The position numbers and the translations under genes were made by a program. A stretch of 64,000 bases of DNA, from assembly GCF_037861325.1 (NCBI RefSeq), contig NZ_JAFELW010000001.1. One strand, given 5' to 3'. The notes below the pieces were generated by a model. The model saw only the letters and a program-made list of their open reading frames with translations. It made no database searches and was not told the DNA's origin. This DNA is from Riemerella anatipestifer_F. Its GTDB lineage: Bacteria; Bacteroidota; Bacteroidia; Flavobacteriales; Weeksellaceae. This document shows, in pieces, positions 41,539 to 51,100 of this stretch. The stretch's first letter is position 1. Every line of letters begins with the position of its first letter.

Positions 41539-43856
41539 TGGAGCGGTCAGGAAATTTCTATAAGGCAATACGGTTGGGATATATACTTATCTCCATTCTT
41601 ATCGGATGTATGGCATATAATAGCCTCTATGAATGGCAGGAGATAGAAGCATTAGAACTTGGCAATAAAAAAATAGACGAGCTCCGAAAAGAAATAAACA
41701 ATATCAATATTCAAATGATAAAATTTTCTCTATTGGGTGAAACAATACTGGAATGGAACGATAAAGATATCGAGCATTACCATGCACGGCGTATGGCAAT
41801 GGACAGTATGCTCTGCCGTTTCAAGGCCACCTATCCAGCAGAGCGCATCGATAGTGTGCGCAGTCTTTTAGAGGATAAGGAACGACAGATGTTCCAGATA
41901 GTCCGGTTAATGGATGAACAACAATCTATTAACAAGAAGATAGCCAATCAAATTCCGGTTATTGTACAGAAAAGTGTGCAGGAACAGTCCAAAAAGCCAA
42001 AACGAAAAGGTTTCTTAGGCATATTCGGCAAAAAAAAGGAAGTAACTCCAGCAGTATCAACCACTATCCTTCATTCGGTCAATAGAAACGTAATCAGCGA
42101 ACAGAAAGTGCAGGATCGCCAATTGTCGGAACAAGCCGACAGCCTTGCAGCTCGTAATGCAGAACTTAACAGACAACTGCAAGAATTGATTTGCCAAATA
42201 GAAGAAAAGGTACAAACCGAACTGCAAAGCCGGGAAAACGAAATAGTTGCCATGCGTGAAAAGTCATTTATGCAAGTAGGCGGTTTAATGGGATTCGTTC
42301 TTCTATTGTTGTTAATTTCCTACATCATCATACATCGTGATGCAAAAAGCATTAAACAATACAAGCACAAGACAACTGATTTGATAAGGCAACTGGAACA
42401 ATCCGTACAACGGAACGAGGCACTGATAACGTCAAGGAAGAAGGCGGTACATACTATCACCCATGAACTGCGCACACCGCTGACAGCAATAACAGGCTAT
42501 GCCGGACTGATACGGAAAGAACAGTGTGAGGATAAGTCCGGGCAGTATATCCAAAACATACTGCAATCCTCCGACCGTATGCGGGATATGCTTAACACTT
42601 TGCTTGACTTCTTCCGCCTGGACAACGGCAAGGAACAGCCCCGTCTGTCACCCTGCCGGATTTCAGCAATCACGCACACACTTGAAACGGAGTTCATGCC
42701 TGTTGCCGTGAACAAAGGGCTGTCCTTGTCCGTGAAGACTGGACACGATGCCATTGTATTGACCGACAAAGAGCGAATAATACAAATCGGGAATAACCTG
42801 CTGTCAAACGCTGTCAAGTTCACAGAAGAAGGCGGTGTTTCTTTGATTACTGAATATGATAATGGAGTTCTGACACTGGTCGTTGAAGATACAGGTACAG
42901 GCATGACAGAAGAGGAACAGAAACAAGCGTTCGGTGCGTTTGAACGTCTATCAAATGCCGCCGCAAAGGAGGGTTTCGGGCTTGGGCTTGCCATAATGCG
43001 TAATATTGTGTCGATGCTTGGCGGAACAATCCGTTTAGACAGCAAGAAAGGGAAAGGCAGTCGTTTCACAGTTGAAATTTCTATGCAGGAAGCTGAAGAA
43101 CAGCTTGGATATACAAGCAATACACCTGTTTATCATAACAATAAATTCCATGATGTTGTCGCCATTGACAATGATGAGGTATTACTTCTGATGCTGAAAG
43201 AGATGTATTCCCAAGAAGGAATACACTGCGACACTTGCACCGATGCTGCGGCACTGATGGAAATGATACGCCAGAAAGAATACAGCCTGTTGCTGACAGA
43301 CTTGAATATGCCCGATATAAACGGTTTCGAATTGCTGGAACTGTTGCGTTCGTCCAACGTGGGCAATTCACCAACAATCCCGGTGGTTGTGGCAACCGCT
43401 TCGGGCAGTTGTAACAAAGGGGAACTATTGGCAAAAGGCTTTGCCGGATGCCTGTTCAAACCGTTCTCCATATCGGAACTGATGGAGGTTTCCGACAGGT
43501 GTGCCATAAAAGCGACACCGGACGGGAAACCGGACTTTTCCGCCTTATTGTCCTATGGCAATGAAGCCGTCATGCTGGAAAAGTTGATAACTGAAACAGA
43601 AAAGGAAATGCAGGCGGTACGGGATGCAGCAAAAGAAAAAGACCTGCAAAAGCTGGATTCCCTGATCCACCACCTGCGCAGTTCGTGGGAGGTGCTCCGT
43701 GCCGACCAACCGCTGAATGTACTTTACGGATTGCTTCGTGGCGATGCTCTCCCGGATGGTGAAGCGTTAAGCCATGCCGTGACTGCCGTGCTGGATAAGG
43801 GAGTGGAAATAATACGGTTGGCAGAAGAGGAAAGGAGAAAATACGAAGATGAATAA
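41538..43856 (+). CDS. rteA: RteA hybrid sensor histidine kinase
   Basis: The 772-residue inner-membrane sensor has TM1 at about 12-30 and TM2 at about 247-268. Between them is a coiled-coil-rich periplasmic or signalling part. The kinase core starts at His308 in 'ITHELRTPLTAITGYAGLI', with HATPase N box 'NNLLSNAVKFTEEGG' and G boxes 'VEDTGTGMTEEE' and 'GFGLGLAIM'. A receiver domain follows (about 535-655, Asp in 'LLTDLNMPD'). The C-terminal ~100 residues contain 'LDSLIHHLRSSWEVLRAD', an HPt-like phosphotransfer helix. In CTnDOT RteA works with RteB downstream of tetracycline induction; its signal is unknown. It overlaps tetQ by 1 bp and rteB by 8 bp. Confidence 0.95.
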   Translation: MERSGNFYKAIRLGYILISILIGCMAYNSLYEWQEIEALELGNKKIDELRKEINNINIQMIKFSLLGETILEWNDKDIEHYHARRMAMDSMLCRFKATYPAERIDSVRSLLEDKERQMFQIVRLMDEQQSINKKIANQIPVIVQKSVQEQSKKPKRKGFLGIFGKKKEVTPAVSTTILHSVNRNVISEQKVQDRQLSEQADSLAARNAELNRQLQELICQIEEKVQTELQSRENEIVAMREKSFMQVGGLMGFVLLLLLISYIIIHRDAKSIKQYKHKTTDLIRQLEQSVQRNEALITSRKKAVHTITHELRTPLTAITGYAGLIRKEQCEDKSGQYIQNILQSSDRMRDMLNTLLDFFRLDNGKEQPRLSPCRISAITHTLETEFMPVAVNKGLSLSVKTGHDAIVLTDKERIIQIGNNLLSNAVKFTEEGGVSLITEYDNGVLTLVVEDTGTGMTEEEQKQAFGAFERLSNAAAKEGFGLGLAIMRNIVSMLGGTIRLDSKKGKGSRFTVEISMQEAEEQLGYTSNTPVYHNNKFHDVVAIDNDEVLLLMLKEMYSQEGIHCDTCTDAAALMEMIRQKEYSLLLTDLNMPDINGFELLELLRSSNVGNSPTIPVVVATASGSCNKGELLAKGFAGCLFKPFSISELMEVSDRCAIKATPDGKPDFSALLSYGNEAVMLEKLITETEKEMQAVRDAAKEKDLQKLDSLIHHLRSSWEVLRADQPLNVLYGLLRGDALPDGEALSHAVTAVLDKGVEIIRLAEEERRKYEDE

Positions 43857-45171
43857 GACAAAAATAATTGTGGTGGAAGACAACATCGTGTATTGCGAAT
43901 ATGTCTGCAATATGCTGTCACGGGAGGGCTACCGCAATATGAAGGCTTACCACCTCTCAACCGCGAAGAAACATCTGCAACAGGCAACAGATAATGATAT
44001 CGTGGTTGCCGACCTGCGTCTGCCTGACGGCAGTGGCATAGACCTTTTGTGCTGGATGCGAAAGGAGGGAAAGATGCAGCCCTTCATCATTATGACCGAC
44101 TACGCCGAAGTTAATACCGCCGTGGAAAGCATGAAACTCGGCTCGATAGACTATATTCCCAAACAGCTTGTGGAGGATAAACTTGTCCCCCTGATCCGTT
44201 CCATACTGAAAGAACGTCAGGCAGGACAACGCCGTATGCCTATATTCGCCCGTGAAGGTTCCGCCTTTCAGAAAATCATGCACCGCATAAGGCTGGTAGC
44301 CGCCACCGATATGAGCGTGATGATATTTGGTGAGAACGGCACGGGCAAGGAGCATATTGCCCACCTGTTGCATGACAAGAGCAAACGTGCAGGCAAGCCA
44401 TTTGTGGCGGTGGACTGCGGTTCACTCTCCAAAGAGCTTGCACCGTCGGCTTTCTTCGGACACGTCAAAGGTGCATTTACAGGTGCGGACAATGCCAAGA
44501 AAGGATATTTCCATGAGGCGGAAGGCGGCACGTTGTTTCTGGACGAGGTAGGAAACCTCGCGTTGGAAACCCAACAGATGTTGCTCCGTGCCATACAAGA
44601 GAGGCGGTATCGCCCGGTCGGAGACAAGGCAGACCGGAATTTCAATGTCCGCATCATCGCTGCTACCAATGAAGATTTGGAGGTATCGGTGAATGAAAAG
44701 CGTTTTCGGCAGGATCTTCTGTACCGCCTGCACGACTTCGGGATAACCGTTCCTCCGTTGCGTGACTGTCAAGAAGACATTATGCCGCTGGCAGAGTTCT
44801 TCCGTGATATGGCAAACAGAGAGCTGGAGTGTAGCGTGAGCGGGTTCAGTTCCGAAGCACGTAAAGCGTTGCTGACACACGCATGGCCGGGCAACGTGCG
44901 GGAACTTCGGCAGAAAGTTATGGGTGCTGTATTGCAGGCGCAGGAAGGTGTTGTCATGAAAGAGCATCTGGAACTTGCCGTGACGAAACCGACCTCTACT
45001 GTCAGCTTCGCCTTGCGCAATGACGCGGAGGATAAGGAGCGGATATTGCGTGCGTTGAAACAGGCAAACGGCAACCGGAGTGTCGCCGCAGAACTGCTCG
45101 GCATAGGCAGGACAACACTATACAGCAAACTTGAAGAGTATGGACTTAAATATAAATTCAAGCAATCATAG
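43849..45171 (+). CDS. rteB: RteB sigma54-type response regulator
   Basis: The 440-residue protein is NtrC-like. It has an N-terminal receiver (about 5-118, phospho-acceptor Asp55 in 'VVADLRLPDG') and a AAA+ domain with Walker A 'GENGTGKEHIA' (about 160). The sigma54-contact loop 'GAFTGA' and 'GGTLFLDEVGNL' follow. The C-terminal Fis-type helix-turn-helix is 'ILRALKQANGNRSVAAELLGIGRTTLYSKLEEYGL'. In CTnDOT RteB activates rteC. Its start overlaps the end of rteA by 8 bp, ensuring joint synthesis of sensor and regulator. The intact GAFTGA implies use of RpoN. Confidence 0.95.
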   Translation: MNKTKIIVVEDNIVYCEYVCNMLSREGYRNMKAYHLSTAKKHLQQATDNDIVVADLRLPDGSGIDLLCWMRKEGKMQPFIIMTDYAEVNTAVESMKLGSIDYIPKQLVEDKLVPLIRSILKERQAGQRRMPIFAREGSAFQKIMHRIRLVAATDMSVMIFGENGTGKEHIAHLLHDKSKRAGKPFVAVDCGSLSKELAPSAFFGHVKGAFTGADNAKKGYFHEAEGGTLFLDEVGNLALETQQMLLRAIQERRYRPVGDKADRNFNVRIIAATNEDLEVSVNEKRFRQDLLYRLHDFGITVPPLRDCQEDIMPLAEFFRDMANRELECSVSGFSSEARKALLTHAWPGNVRELRQKVMGAVLQAQEGVVMKEHLELAVTKPTSTVSFALRNDAEDKERILRALKQANGNRSVAAELLGIGRTTLYSKLEEYGLKYKFKQS

Positions 45172-45274
45172 CCCGTAATTCACTGAATTTGGCTATCTTT
45201 GCATAACATTTGAGAAAAACGGCGATTGGCAGGAGCTTTTCGCCGCCAACATATAGGATAAGACCGCAAGGCGT

Positions 45275-45395
45275 TTCAAGCGAAAATCTGGTAAATTGGA
45301 ACTACGGAGACGATTGCGTGATGCTTATGCTATGCTTACGCATAGCGTGCATTCACGTACTCTCCGTAAAGGCTTTACCAGAGCCATCGCTTGAA
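45275..45395. other. 121-bp nested inverted repeat between rteB and the RibD-like gene
   Basis: Five complementary blocks nest in order: TTCAAGCGA (45275) with TCGCTTGAA (45387); CTGGTAAA (45288) with TTTACCAG (45374); TACGGAGA (45303) with TCTCCGTA (45361); CGTGATGC (45317) with GCATTCACG (45349, one bulge); and GCTATGC-TTAC-GCATAGC (45329-45346) at the tip. Transcribed, it would fold as one long interrupted hairpin 55 bp before the next start codon. It fills most of the 279-bp gap 45172-45450. It may be a structured leader, a small RNA or a recombination site. Confidence 0.75.
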
Positions 45396-45450
45396 GGTAG
45401 TGTGAATTGCACGCTACTTTTTTACCCTTGCCTAACGAAAGGAAACGATT

Positions 45451-45873
45451 ATGGGTAAAGTTCAGATTCTCGCCGTACTGACGATGGACGGATGTCTTTC
45501 TTCAGAGTTATATGATAAAGCACATCAGGATTTGTGCCTTGACCGTTGCGGTCTTGATGAAATCAGGAAGAAAGCCTTTTACCGTGTGACACCGGACTAT
45601 TCCATTTCAATGCTGCACGAATGGAGAAAAGACTGCACAAACATCCGTTACCTCGCGGAAGCCACACCGGACACGGCAGACTATATAAACGGACTGCTGC
45701 GGATGCACGCTGTGGATGAAATCATACTATACACCGTTCCTTTCATATCCGGAAGCGGACGACATTTTTTTAAGTCGGCTCTGCCAGAGCAACACTGGAC
45801 GCTTTCCTCTTTGAAAAGCTATCCCAACGGTGTATGTCGCATTATCTATATCCTTGATAAAAAAGCAAGATAG
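45451..45873 (+). CDS. short RibD C-terminal/DHFR-like protein
   Basis: The 140-residue protein begins 'MGKVQILAVLTMDGCLSS', matching the first strand of the RibD_C/dihydrofolate-reductase-like fold ('K.I..A.SLDG'). Near the end it has 'AVDEIILYTVPFISGSGRHFFKSALPEQHWTLSSLKSYPNGVCRIIYI', the fold's last strands. Usual family members are longer (170-220 residues) and bind NADPH. The middle here is shortened and the nucleotide-binding Gly-rich loop is not clear, so activity is doubtful. The gene regularly accompanies rteC in tetQ-type ICEs. An overlapping frame (45210-45458) ends 8 bp inside it, which could couple translation. Confidence 0.65.
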   Translation: MGKVQILAVLTMDGCLSSELYDKAHQDLCLDRCGLDEIRKKAFYRVTPDYSISMLHEWRKDCTNIRYLAEATPDTADYINGLLRMHAVDEIILYTVPFISGSGRHFFKSALPEQHWTLSSLKSYPNGVCRIIYILDKKAR

Positions 45874-45994
45874 CCAAAATGTGCGGCAAGCATACATTTC
45901 TATTTTCAGGAATAGAATAAATGTTCCGATTACAAACAATTTAAGTCGGAGATAATTTGTCCTTGTGAAAAAATACTGAATTTTATACCTCTGA

Positions 45995-46033
45995 AATCCA
46001 GCACTTTGTAAAATTGAGTGTTGGATTTTTTAT
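45995..46033 (+). terminator. terminator between the RibD-like gene and rteC
   Basis: AATCCAGCACT (45995-46005) pairs with AGTGTTGGATT (46017-46027, one G-U) around an 11-nt loop, and TTTTT follows. It isolates rteC, which in CTnDOT has its own RteB-dependent promoter. Confidence 0.7.
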
Positions 46034-46111
46034 TTTCTGCCGCGTTTTTTGCCAATTATATTCATGTGCGCACGCAGAAAACAAAGTGTAATTTTCAAAA
46101 TTGACAGAACC

Positions 46112-46717
46112 ATGAATTATTTCTTGCTGGCGGAAACCGACTTTTTCCGCCTGATAAACGAAGCCGGCGACTGCAATATGGAAACGGCATACACGGCTTT
46201 CGCCACCCAAGTGATCGAACTGTGCAACGGCGGCATGGACATGAACCTTACCGTCATCGCGCTTGCCTACATCGAAATCGAGTTGCAGCACCATCCCGTA
46301 CGTAATCTGTCAGAAGAAAAAAGAGAGATTGCCGCCTACGTCAGCAAGGCTCTGTCTTTCGTAAGAAAGATGCAGAAATTCCTTGCCACGCCCCAAGTGC
46401 CACCACTAATATCCGCCAACAACGCAACAGAAACCACCGCCAGCCTTCTTCAATGGACGGGCAATGCCATCGACCTCGTGGAACTTATCTACGGCATAGA
46501 CGTGATGGGCTGCATCAACAACGGCAATATGCCGCTCAAACAGCTCGCCCCACTTCTCTATAAGATATTCGGGGTTGATTCTAAAGACTGCTACCGCTTC
46601 TACACTGATATCAAACGCCGGAAGAACGAAAGCCGCACCTATTTCATTGACAGGATGCAGGAAAAACTGAACGAGAGAATGTTGCGTGATGAGGAGTTGG
46701 AGCGGATGAGAAAATAA
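46112..46717 (+). CDS. rteC: RteC regulator of excision
   Basis: The 201-residue protein starts at ATG 46112 ('MNYFLLAETDFFRLINEAGD'); the frame extends upstream to 46049 through the terminator region. The pattern 'LQWTGNAIDLVELIYGIDVMGCINNGNMPLKQLAPLLYKIFGVDSKDCYRFYTDIKRRKNESRTYFIDRMQEKLNERM' is the conserved RteC C-terminal domain, a winged-helix DNA-binding region. In CTnDOT RteC binds upstream of the xis2c promoter and switches on the excision operon. The gene stands alone between two terminators. Confidence 0.92.
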   Translation: MNYFLLAETDFFRLINEAGDCNMETAYTAFATQVIELCNGGMDMNLTVIALAYIEIELQHHPVRNLSEEKREIAAYVSKALSFVRKMQKFLATPQVPPLISANNATETTASLLQWTGNAIDLVELIYGIDVMGCINNGNMPLKQLAPLLYKIFGVDSKDCYRFYTDIKRRKNESRTYFIDRMQEKLNERMLRDEELERMRK

Positions 46718-46740
46718 AAAAATATCCATTACATATGAGA

Positions 46741-46772
46741 AGACAGGAATACTCGTATCCTGTCTTTTTATT
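46741..46772 (+). terminator. rteC terminator
   Basis: AGACAGG-A-ATA (46741-46751) pairs with TAT-CCTGTCT (46756-46765) around CTCG, followed by TTTT. The remaining gap to 47018 is AT-rich and holds only a -7-like box TATCTTTG (46993-47000) before the next gene. Confidence 0.75.
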
Positions 46773-47018
46773 TTCATTTAATTATATATTAATTAGCACA
46801 ATATATGTGAGTTTTTCATTCCTATAAGGACAAATTTCAGAAACGTATGTCTGGTAAATTATTGAGTCATCATAGTATGAACATATATCATTACTAAAAA
46901 CAATGAAACAACTTCCATAAGATTGTGGTTGTAAAAATCGCCATTTAATAGCCCGTTTTTTTTGTAAAATTCGCCAATTAAAAAAATATGATTATCTTTG
47001 CATTATATTTTATAAGGT

Positions 47019-48149
47019 ATGGAAACAGTAAATAGAATACTTCAAGAGAAGATTACAGCACGAATCGCGCCCAATAAAGCAGTACTGATTTTTGGTGCTC
47101 GCCGTGTTGGTAAAACGGTAATGATGCGTAAAATTGTGGACAACTATTCAGGTAGGACGATGATGCTCAACGGCGAAGACTACGACACATTAGCACTATT
47201 GGAGAATCGCTCAATAGCCAATTATCGGCATTTATTGGATGGTATTGATTTGCTGGCTATTGATGAGGCACAGAACATACCACAAATCGGTAGTATTCTG
47301 AAGTTGATAGTTGATGAAATACCGGGAATAAGTGTCTTGGCAAGTGGTTCTTCGTCATTCGATTTGCTGAATAAGACTGGTGAACCGTTGGTCGGCCGCA
47401 GTACGCAATTTCTCCTTACACCATTCTCGCAACGGGAAATCGCACAGACGGAAACGGCACTTGAAACCCGCCAGAACCTCGAAGCGCGCTTGATTTACGG
47501 TTCCTATCCCGAAGTAGTAATGATGGAGAACTATGAACGTAAAACAGACTACCTACGTGATATTGTCGGTGCATACCTGCTTAAAGATATCTTAGCAATT
47601 GACGGCTTAAAAAATTCGAGCAAGATGCGCGATCTACTGCGATTGATAGCTTTTCAGTTGGGCAGCGAAGTTTCTTACGAAGAGTTAGGTAAACAACTCG
47701 GCATGAGCAAGACGACCGTTGAAAAATACCTCGACCTATTGGAAAAGGTCTTCGTTATCTATCGTCTGGGGGCTTATTCGCGTAACCTACGCAAGGAGGT
47801 TACAAAAGCTGGCAAGTGGTACTTCTACGACAACGGCATTCGCAATGCCATTATCGGGGCTTTCTCACCGCTGGCCATTCGGCAGGATGTCGGTGCGCTG
47901 TGGGAGAACTACATCATCGGAGAGCGGCGCAAAGCGAACTTCAATGAGGGACTGCACAGGGAGTTCTATTTCTGGCGCACCTACGACAAACAGGAAATCG
48001 ACCTGATTGAGGAGAGTGCCGACAGTCTTACCGCCTTGGAGTTCAAGTGGGGAAATAAAATGCCGGCCGCACCGAAAGCCTTCCAAGAAGCCTATCCCTA
48101 TGCCGAGTTTCATGTGGTAAATCGGGAGAATTATTTGGAGTTCGTATAA
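47019..48149 (+). CDS. AAA ATPase with DUF4143 nuclease-like domain (cargo)
   Basis: The 376-residue protein has Walker A 'IFGARRVGKTVMM' (about 24-36), Walker B 'DLLAIDEAQNI' (about 82-92), sensor 'LASGSSSFDLL', a helix-turn-helix-like segment ('VSYEELGKQLGMSKTTVEKYLDLLEKVFVIYRL') and a C-terminal DUF4143 part. There 'HREFYFWRTYDKQEIDLIE...LTALEFKWG' has the spacing of a PD-(D/E)XK nuclease core. Such proteins are widespread, mobile and of unclear function. It is AT-richer than the ICE backbone. It lies in the rteC-mobC interval, 16 bp before the KAP NTPase gene, so the two are probably one inserted cargo unit. Confidence 0.8.
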   Translation: METVNRILQEKITARIAPNKAVLIFGARRVGKTVMMRKIVDNYSGRTMMLNGEDYDTLALLENRSIANYRHLLDGIDLLAIDEAQNIPQIGSILKLIVDEIPGISVLASGSSSFDLLNKTGEPLVGRSTQFLLTPFSQREIAQTETALETRQNLEARLIYGSYPEVVMMENYERKTDYLRDIVGAYLLKDILAIDGLKNSSKMRDLLRLIAFQLGSEVSYEELGKQLGMSKTTVEKYLDLLEKVFVIYRLGAYSRNLRKEVTKAGKWYFYDNGIRNAIIGAFSPLAIRQDVGALWENYIIGERRKANFNEGLHREFYFWRTYDKQEIDLIEESADSLTALEFKWGNKMPAAPKAFQEAYPYAEFHVVNRENYLEFV

Positions 48150-48165
48150 TCAATAAATTACGTAT

Positions 48166-51100
48166 ATGGAAACAAAACTACAATCCAAACAGCAATATCC
48201 GCGGTTTATCCAAAATAAACCGTGTGGTATTGACAAATTCGATGGAGGTTCGCAAGAAAGGTTGGCAAAAACTATTGCTCGCCATTTTTGTCAGAATGAT
48301 TCATTGGATGAGGAATGTACTTTACCTCGAATTATCGGCATCGAAGGTATTTGGGGATCTGGAAAATCCAACGTGGTTAAAATGTTGGAACGTGAATTAT
48401 CAGACGACTATTACTTTTTTGAGTATGACGCATGGGGACATCAAGAGGACTTGCAACGCCGCTCTATATTGGAATTGCTTACAAGCAAACTTATTGATGA
48501 TGGTATCCTATCTGGAAATGCAACAATAAAAGTCAAAGGTGGAGGTACGAAAACCGTATCATGGTCTGAAAAGCTGAAATATTTATTAGCCCGTAAAACG
48601 GAGACCGTAACCGAAAAATATCCCCTTATCAGTAATGGTATGGTTGCGGCATTTTTGGTTGCAGTTTTAACTCCGATATTTACATTTATTGCGTATGCAG
48701 TAAAACCTACACCCACAACATGGTGGTTTTCTTTATTGTCTATTATCATAGCTGCATTGCCAGTTCTTATTGCATTGTGCGTTTGGAAATGGGCATATAG
48801 CAAAGATCATAAATATGGATGGAGTTATATGTTAGCTATTTATCAAGATAAAGTCGAAAAGGACGTTTGCTATGAGACTTTGAGCGAAGACGAACCAACG
48901 GTTTACGAGTTCAAAACATGGATGCAAGACATTTCTGATTTTATCAAGGAAAAAGGACAACGTAAATTAGTCCTTGTTTTTGACAACATGGATCGTCTCC
49001 CCGCTGAAAAAGTAAAAGAATTATGGTCTTCTATCCATACGTTCTTCGCCGATAGCGGTTTTGAAAATGTTTGGGCTGTTATTCCTTTCGATGAAACACA
49101 TTTAGCTTGTGCATTCGGAGATGAGACCGACGAACAAACGAAACAACTGACCAAGTATTTTATCAATAAAACTTTCCCTATTGTTTATCGTGTTGCTCCT
49201 CCTGTTATTACCGACTATCGAAGTATATTCAACAAACTGTTTGTTGAAGCATTTGGAGAAACAGAAAATGAAGCGAAAGAAACTATAAATCGGATATTCA
49301 GATTGGTAAATCCTAATGCCAATGTTAGGGAAATTATATCATATATCAATGAGATGGTCGCTCTTAAACAAGAGTGGTGTAACGAAATTTTGATGATAAA
49401 CATAGCATTGTTCTGTTTGAAGAAGACGGATATTCTGGCAAATCCAGTAGAACAAATATTGTCCGGCGACTATCTGAATGGCATTCAAACAATAATTAAC
49501 AATGATCTGCAAACACAACGCGAAATTGCAGCTTTGGTATATGGTGTCGATGTTGAAGATGCTCGACAAATTCCATTGAAAAAATATATTGAAGGCTGCA
49601 TCAACGGAGAAGAAGACCACGACATAAATCAATATGCAGAGACTAATAAACAATTTGACACTGTATTAGAAGAAGTTATACAATGTATGGACAATGCGCT
49701 TATCGATAAGATTATACATTGTTTGCATAAATTAACTCGAAAGAGCGATGTTATTCTGCGTGTATGGCAAAGAATAGCACAATTGAAATTAAAAGAATCC
49801 ATAGAGAAGCAGGTGTTCCCTGTCGAATACCAAGAACTGCTGTTGCATTTAGACACGGAAAGCCAAAACCATGTGATTGCTCAATTATATAAGAAGATAG
49901 TTCGGTTCAATGACTTCAATGGCGGCGACTATTTCAAAACGTTAGATGCAATAGACAGGTTTATTGCGCAAAATAAGTTGGCGTGCGATTTTACGTCATT
50001 GATTGAAGCAAAAACAGTCAAGCCAAATACATTTATCGATTATATTCAAGCTGCAAATGCAACAGATGCTGCCTATCGGGATAACGCGACAACTAAAGCA
50101 TATAAATATTATCAAGTAGCAACAAATTCGGAGGCGCTCGATAATTATTTGGCAAACTTACTACCCGATAATTTCGACCATGCAGATATTGTAAAAACGT
50201 TAAAAGATAATTCTACCTATACGTTTCCAACGCTTTTGCAAGCGATCACGAATTGCATTGATGAACAGAATGTAAATAAAGATAATATAGGGGCTATATT
50301 TACAACCTATCGTTTATTGGCATCTGACGAAGAAAGACCTTTACCTGTAACGTTAGATTCAACCTACATAAATCAGTTGCATTCTGAATTAGAAACTGAT
50401 GGCCGAAACATTAAAGAGTCTGGATATTACGATTTAGTCGCCATGCAATTGGCACATGGTCATTCCGTTTCCTTAATAGAGGGTGGAGATATAAAATATG
50501 TTGCAGAACTCATGGACTATTATGTGGATCATGGAGACTTATTAGTAAATAGTGTGGGATGGAATATACCGCTATTAAATGAAACACTACAATACATGGT
50601 AAATCATAAACTTGGCTATAAATTATTGCTCTCAGACATATTGCCCCAATTTGAAGATATTAAGAACAGAATAGGTGTAACGGATGAGGTATTTATCGAG
50701 CATTTAGCAGAGTGGAATACCGATTTGGATAAGTATATCACTAAGAACAATATTAAAGATGTAATTCCTGACGCATCTTTTTACGATTTGACCACTAAAA
50801 TAAGCAATGTCCTGACCGATCATATCAATAAAATAGCGTTCGAAGCGTTGTCTGAAATAAGTGTTGATACATTATACGCCCAAAGAACAGCACATACATC
50901 ATATTATTGGTTTGTCGCAATAAAACATTTACTGGCTAAAATCAAATCCTTGCCAGATAACTTGACTGAATTTGGCAAAAAGATTCTGATGGATATTGCT
51001 TCTGGAACTCAAAGTTTGAATCCTTTCCCTAATTGTTTCAAGAATATAGTTGAAAGATTGGATAAACGAAAAATTAAATCGACAGTTACCGATATAAGAA

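Noticed and set aside
45186..45203. Sigma54 promoter (TTGGCTATCTTTGC) downstream of rteB
   Set aside because: GG and GC are 8 bp apart rather than 10, so it does not fit the -24/-12 form; it fits a TATCTTTG -7 box only weakly.
45275..45450. Integron attC site
   Set aside because: The long hairpin recalls attC, but the R' and R'' core motifs (GTTRRRY/RYYYAAC) are not at its ends, and no integron integrase is near.
45210..45458. 82-codon frame as a real protein
   Set aside because: It runs through the inverted repeat, has Cys/Leu-rich composition of no known type and overlaps the next start; it is kept only as a possible coupling frame.
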